From assembly GCF_002015075.1 (NCBI RefSeq), contig NZ_MUXZ01000028.1:1-34621 (forward strand): a DNA stretch of 34,621 bases, given 5' to 3'. This DNA is from Canicola haemoglobinophilus (GTDB lineage: Bacteria; Pseudomonadota; Gammaproteobacteria; Enterobacterales; Pasteurellaceae). Of this stretch, positions 30,440 to 34,621 are shown piece by piece (position 1 is the stretch's first letter; the number at the start of each line of letters is the position of its first letter). The translations under genes were made by a program, and so were the position numbers. Under the pieces are notes generated by a model, which was not told the DNA's origin, searched no databases, and worked only from the letters and a program-made list of their open reading frames with translations.

Positions 30440-33178
30440 TTAAGCGCAGAAATCATTAAATGACTGTGAAAATTGCTCAGAATTCTCCGTATAAAATGGC
30501 AATCCAATCAATCGATAATGTGGTGTTTCTTTGTGCAAAATGCGATCTTTACCATATTCAGCACTAATTTGCTGTAAGAAAGTTTCTTTCCATTGATCTT
30601 TTTCTGTTAAATGTTCACCTTTAGGTTCAATGAAAATTTGATAATGTAAGAAATCATCTACACCTTCAACGGCGGATTTTTGCTTCGTTTTGAGCAATAA
30701 AATAAAATCAGGCATAAAGCCCTCACCATCGGCAAAATTGCTTAATTTGAATACTTCTTCGTTTCGCAATAAATGGAAATCGTAGTTTTCGCTCAAATCT
30801 CCCATTCGTTTGGCAATGAAATTGACAAGTTCCGCCTCTAAACTTGTACCAGCAAAATGATCTATTGCATACCAATCAGGTTTTGCTACTTCATCTTTAA
30901 TTAGCTCTTTTTTCACCCATTTTTGTTTTGCCGTACCAAAAACTTGCCAAAGTTTTTTAGCGGTAAATTCTTTTGTTCCAATAAATTGGCAATCTTTTTC
31001 ATTTAAATGCTGTTCCATTTTTTCAAGAATTTGCAAACAAGCCTGCAACTTATCTTGATTAGAGACGCCACGATAGACATCTAAGCCTAAAAATTCGACT
31101 TTCCACTCACTTAACAAATCGGTTTGCAATTCTCGACGACTTTTAATCGCCAACTTGTCACGCAAGCGATGAAAATGAAATAAAGATTGGCTATTTTTAC
31201 CCTTAATATGAATGGCTTTATTGAAAATGTGCGGTTCAATTTCTTTGATTTTTAGCGTTAAAGAGCGGTTTTCCTCCACACCTAATTGCAAGGTTTTTTC
31301 TGCTTGTTCATCAACTTTAAATTGAACTTCTTGCACAAGATTATTGCTATGCACTTGATAAGATAAACAGAAATTCAGTGCCCTTAAACTATTGCCATTA
31401 TTGGCTTTGGCATAAGGATTTTTTACTTTTTTATTTGCCCAAATCAGTAAATTTCTAAAACTTTGGTTTTGAGCCAGTTCAGGCTTAATGGCAAAAGTGA
31501 CTTTTACTTTATCCTCTTTTTCAGGAAGATAACCATCTTTACGTAATTCAGATTTTAGTTCTGAAATATAGCGAGATTGCTCATCAAAAGTATAATAAAA
31601 AAGCTCTTCTAAAATTTTAAGTTCGTGTTCAATGCCATCAAATTTACGCTTATTTGGCAATTTTTCTTCAAAAGCAAAAGGAAAATATCTCACACCACGA
31701 CCAATCAGCTGTTTTTCAGATACAGTAGCGGCTGCTGTTTTACCACTCTTTTTGGTTGAGCCGCCAGAATTTTGCCCTTCATATAATCGGACAATATCAA
31801 ACAAATTCAACACATCCCAGCCTTCAGTTAAACGATCCACAGTAAAAATAGCTCGCACTGGATTATCTATTGCCTCCAAATTGTTGAGCAGTTTTTCCGT
31901 TTCTGCATCAGTTTTTTCTGTTTTCGTTTTGTTAGTCTGTGAGTTGGTAATAATCACATTATGATGCTGATAATTCCCTTTCACCCAATTCGCCAAATGC
32001 TCAAAGGTAAACTGATTGTCCTGCATAAACTGTAAAGCTTGCTCAGTGCGAGTTTTGCCTTGCTGATTGGCATTATCGCCATCGCTCAAATTCTGTAAGA
32101 GTGCGGTCAAAAAAGCAAAATCTTGACCGCTTGCATTTTGTGTCCAATGTAAAAATTGCTCATAATCTTCACGAGAGTTGTCAATGGTTTTACTGCGAAA
32201 CAACATCACAGGTTTGAAGTTAGCTATTCCGTATTTAATGGCAATTTGATGACGATACCAAGCAAATAATAAGGCGTGTAATACTCGTTCTTTTTTCGCC
32301 AAGGTAGAAGAAACAAGATTGATTTCTTTCGTAAATCCAGCTTGTAAGAAATCTTTTAAGGCAAATTTGGCGATAATCTTATCTGCATATTTTTTCGCAA
32401 TTTCTTCGTTTTCAGGCAAGGTTGCGGTAAATTCCAACAGTACATTTTCACTTGGTTTACCATTTTTATTTAATAGCAATTCTAAAACTAAATGCTCCCA
32501 ACCTTTACGTTCAATTTCATCGCTACTCGCCTTGCCACTTATTTCTGTATTGAAATCAAATGCGGTCTGTTTTTTCTTGGTTTGTGTATTTAAATGATGA
32601 GCCTCATCACCTAGCATCACAATATTGAGCTGATGTAAATCCGATAAAGTCGTTTGATTTTCACGTTCAATATGAATATCGTTATAGAGTTTTTGAATAC
32701 TGGTAAATTTAATTTCAATACCTTGTGGCGATAAACTAAACGTATCGACTTTTTTAATAGGAATAACTTGATCGCTCAATAATATTTTGGGTTGAAATAA
32801 ATATTTATTATGATTGCTATCAATAAAATTATTTTCTGTTTTATCGACAATATTATTTTGATTAACAAAAAATAAAAAATGACGATAGCCTTTTTGGTAA
32901 TAATATAAAATCAACGCCGCCATCATCATGGTTTTTCCCGCCCCCGTTGCCATATTAAATAGCAAATGAGTAGGTTTATTTTTAAGTTCTGGAAAATCTT
33001 TAAAGTATTTAGTGCGGTCAAAAATTAAAAAGTTTTCTAATGCGGATTTTTGCCAATCAAAAAATGGATATTTTAGATTTTTGCTGACAAACTCAGGAAT
33101 GGCGAATTTATTTTCATCACCATCTTCAAGATAAATCTCTTTACGAGACTCAATAATATCAACTAAATTCTTTTCCAT
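30440..33178 (-). CDS. res: Type III restriction enzyme, Res subunit
   Basis: 912 residues. The helicase-like motor has Walker A NMATGAGKT (75-83), DEAH box GDEAHHL (190-196), motif V around VDRLTEGWDVLNLFDIVRLY, and motif VI QLIGRGVRYFPF. The C-terminal nuclease has the PD-D/ExK pattern: P823-D824 in GFMPDFILLL and E851-P-K853 in FIEPKGEHL. Res works in complex with Mod to cut DNA carrying two inversely oriented unmethylated sites. The start ATG shares one base with the mod stop (TAATG), so translation is coupled. All motifs are intact, so restriction should be active whenever the complex forms. No exact uptake signal inside, though near-matches occur at 32101 and 33011. Confidence 0.93.
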   Translation of the reverse strand: MEKNLVDIIESRKEIYLEDGDENKFAIPEFVSKNLKYPFFDWQKSALENFLIFDRTKYFKDFPELKNKPTHLLFNMATGAGKTMMMAALILYYYQKGYRHFLFFVNQNNIVDKTENNFIDSNHNKYLFQPKILLSDQVIPIKKVDTFSLSPQGIEIKFTSIQKLYNDIHIERENQTTLSDLHQLNIVMLGDEAHHLNTQTKKKQTAFDFNTEISGKASSDEIERKGWEHLVLELLLNKNGKPSENVLLEFTATLPENEEIAKKYADKIIAKFALKDFLQAGFTKEINLVSSTLAKKERVLHALLFAWYRHQIAIKYGIANFKPVMLFRSKTIDNSREDYEQFLHWTQNASGQDFAFLTALLQNLSDGDNANQQGKTRTEQALQFMQDNQFTFEHLANWVKGNYQHHNVIITNSQTNKTKTEKTDAETEKLLNNLEAIDNPVRAIFTVDRLTEGWDVLNLFDIVRLYEGQNSGGSTKKSGKTAAATVSEKQLIGRGVRYFPFAFEEKLPNKRKFDGIEHELKILEELFYYTFDEQSRYISELKSELRKDGYLPEKEDKVKVTFAIKPELAQNQSFRNLLIWANKKVKNPYAKANNGNSLRALNFCLSYQVHSNNLVQEVQFKVDEQAEKTLQLGVEENRSLTLKIKEIEPHIFNKAIHIKGKNSQSLFHFHRLRDKLAIKSRRELQTDLLSEWKVEFLGLDVYRGVSNQDKLQACLQILEKMEQHLNEKDCQFIGTKEFTAKKLWQVFGTAKQKWVKKELIKDEVAKPDWYAIDHFAGTSLEAELVNFIAKRMGDLSENYDFHLLRNEEVFKLSNFADGEGFMPDFILLLKTKQKSAVEGVDDFLHYQIFIEPKGEHLTEKDQWKETFLQQISAEYGKDRILHKETPHYRLIGLPFYTENSEQFSQSFNDFCA

Positions 33179-34621
33179 TATTTCACCCCATAAAATTGCT
33201 GATTTAATTCTCTATCTTCATCAGATAAACAAGCGGCAAATTGCTCATCTTCAATATCCGATAAATTGACATAAAGTTGATTTAAATCGAGCATTTCCAG
33301 CATCATTTGTTTTTGTTCATCAAGAGATAATTGCTGGAACTCCGCTTCCTGCATAATTTTGCTAAATTGCTCAATATTGAGGTTGTATTTGAGGAAATAT
33401 TGCTCACAAAGTTGTTCAAAGAGCGGTGCTAATTGAGCAAAATTTTTACAATGTTGAATTAATTCTTTAGCTGTTTGATTAAATTGAGTAAGCTCAAAAT
33501 AGACAAAATCGCCACCGCTCTGCCAATTTACCACTTTAGAAATTCCCCCTTGCTCACCCTCAATGACTTTCTTCAAACGCTCAACGGATAAGGTTTCAAT
33601 ATAATCCATTTGCTCAATGCCAATATACTGACGGCCCATTTTATGGGCAACAGCGGCAGTTGTACCTGAGCCGAGATGATAGTCTAGGACGATGTCTCCT
33701 TCTTTTGTATGAGCTTCAATAATCCGTTGCAGTAATTTTTCTGGTTTCTGCCCTTTTAACTCATCTCCATTTAACATTTTGGATACGCTTTCACCTGAAA
33801 AACTAACAATTGCAATACTATTTAAATCATCATATTCATTAGCATTCCACACATCTTCTAATGGATAACGTTCTGGACGATTGTTGTAATTAAATTCATC
33901 TAAAATAGATTTCATTACATCTTTTTCAATATTAAACTTTTGAAAAGTTTCTTTTGCTTTTGCATCTAATTTTATAAGCTCTTTGAAATTATTATTTTGA
34001 ATATAATGCTTATTAAAATTTAATGATGTGTGATTTCTGGAATAAAACAAAATTGTGTCATGATTTCTAACATAATTTGATACAGCTGTTTTATATCCTG
34101 ATACCCAACCAATACGCCAGATAATTTCTCGTTGGAAATTTTGCTCGCCAAAAATTTCATCCATTAATACTTTGCAATAATGGACCTCGTTATAATCTAA
34201 ATTAATATAGATTGCGCCATCATCAGTTAATAATTCTTTTGCAATTTCCAACCTATTTTTCATAAAAGTAAGCCAAGTTGAACGACTAAATTTATCATTA
34301 TATTTAAAGCCATCATTCCCCGTGTTATAAGGCGGATCAATATAAATAAGTTTTACTTTATTGCGAAATTGCGTTGCTAACGAATGAAGTGCGATTAAAT
34401 TATTGCCTTTAATAATTAGGTTTTCAGCAATGGTTCCATCGGAATGACGTTTTATTTGATTGACAGGTTGTTGACCTTGGGCATTATAGCGAGTGAATTT
34501 TGATAGGGCTTTTGGATCAAATAGACGATCAATTTCATCAAAAGCTAAAACTTGGTTGAAGAAAATTTCTTGACGTTTTCTTGTTTTTTTCGTGTACAAT
34601 TCTGCTGTGCTGTGCTGTGCT
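33178..34621 (-). CDS. mod: Type III DNA methyltransferase Mod, 5' end outside window
   Basis: About 480 residues are visible; the frame stays open through the AGCAC repeat to the right edge, so the true start lies outside. The TTG at 34599 that could open it is probably just an internal Leu codon. Beta-class N6-adenine methyltransferase: DPPY catalytic motif in LIYIDPPYNTGND (near 34340), followed later by the SAM motif VLDYHLGSGTTAAVAHKMG (near 33670). Between them lies the target recognition domain (about 33730-34180), unusually AT-rich, which sets sequence specificity. Both motifs look functional. The stop overlaps res by one base. Phase variation of Mod would switch methylation of all its sites (a phasevarion); the gene is in frame here across the visible repeats. 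Confidence 0.92.
   Translation of the reverse strand, partial: AQHSTAELYTKKTRKRQEIFFNQVLAFDEIDRLFDPKALSKFTRYNAQGQQPVNQIKRHSDGTIAENLIIKGNNLIALHSLATQFRNKVKLIYIDPPYNTGNDGFKYNDKFSRSTWLTFMKNRLEIAKELLTDDGAIYINLDYNEVHYCKVLMDEIFGEQNFQREIIWRIGWVSGYKTAVSNYVRNHDTILFYSRNHTSLNFNKHYIQNNNFKELIKLDAKAKETFQKFNIEKDVMKSILDEFNYNNRPERYPLEDVWNANEYDDLNSIAIVSFSGESVSKMLNGDELKGQKPEKLLQRIIEAHTKEGDIVLDYHLGSGTTAAVAHKMGRQYIGIEQMDYIETLSVERLKKVIEGEQGGISKVVNWQSGGDFVYFELTQFNQTAKELIQHCKNFAQLAPLFEQLCEQYFLKYNLNIEQFSKIMQEAEFQQLSLDEQKQMMLEMLDLNQLYVNLSDIEDEQFAACLSDEDRELNQQFYGVK
34603..34621 (-). repeat. AGCAC pentanucleotide repeat in the 5' part of mod, continuing beyond the window
   Basis: Nineteen bases of perfect 5-bp periodicity (3.8 units visible; AGCAC/GCACA on the coding strand), reaching the last base of the window, so the copy number is unknown. 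The repeat has no stop in any frame. Just after it, the two other frames hit TAG or TGA within about 65 bases, so only one frame continues into Mod. Confidence 0.9.

Noticed and set aside
34597..34599. TTG at 34599 as the mod start
   Set aside because: The frame is open through the repeat upstream, and phase-variable mod genes start ahead of the repeat; the TTG is most likely an internal Leu codon.

Overview
This window looks like chromosomal DNA from a Haemophilus-type member of the Pasteurellaceae. The base composition is AT-rich. I count at least 31 exact copies of the 9-bp uptake signal AAGTGCGGT (either strand), the Hin-type uptake sequence of naturally competent Haemophilus, Aggregatibacter and Pasteurella. 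The housekeeping proteins are gammaproteobacterial and resemble those of H. influenzae. I cannot fix the species from sequence alone.

Layout. (1) 1-243: the end of an IS256-family insertion sequence, cut by the window edge. (2) 313-2727: divergent matP (Ter macrodomain organiser) and lonH (Lon-like protease). (3) 2821-6987: pheS, a broken gene for a small secreted protein, pheT and ihfA, then an NlpC/P60 lipoprotein gene. (4) 7626-15488: ttcA, divergent from the condensin operon mukF-mukE-mukB. (5) 15570-18882: a DMT/EamA transporter gene, sbcB (exonuclease I), and a stand-alone zeta-toxin-family kinase gene with a long N-terminal extension. (6) 19392-23395: truA, rplY, a DedA-family gene, an RluA-type pseudouridine synthase, and the infC-rpmI-rplT operon. 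(7) 23520-25608: a 34-residue membrane-protein gene, fnr and uspE. (8) 25660-30315: accD-folC, usg, ybaK and rnm (RNase AM/TrpH). (9) 30440 to the right edge: a type III restriction-modification pair, res and mod. The 5' part of mod contains an AGCAC pentanucleotide repeat that runs off the window.

How the parts fit. MatP and MukBEF are known partners in chromosome organisation, and both are encoded here. Two identical 13-mers, 12/13 matches to the enterobacterial matS site, lie next to matP and after sbcB. Translation and RNA metabolism (pheST, infC-rpmI-rplT, rplY, truA, ttcA, ybaK, rnm, the pseudouridine synthase) dominate the rest. Inverted pairs of uptake signals form the terminators at nlpC/ttcA, mukB and res.

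The less ordinary signals are the pentanucleotide-repeat mod gene (candidate phasevarion), a G9 tract inside rnm, the zeta-like gene without a separate antitoxin, a terminator-like hairpin on the strand opposite to sbcB and the zeta gene, the tiny membrane protein sharing the fnr upstream region, the frameshifted secreted protein between pheS and pheT, and the crowding of uptake signals in mukB. I found no CRISPR array, tRNA, rRNA or prophage.
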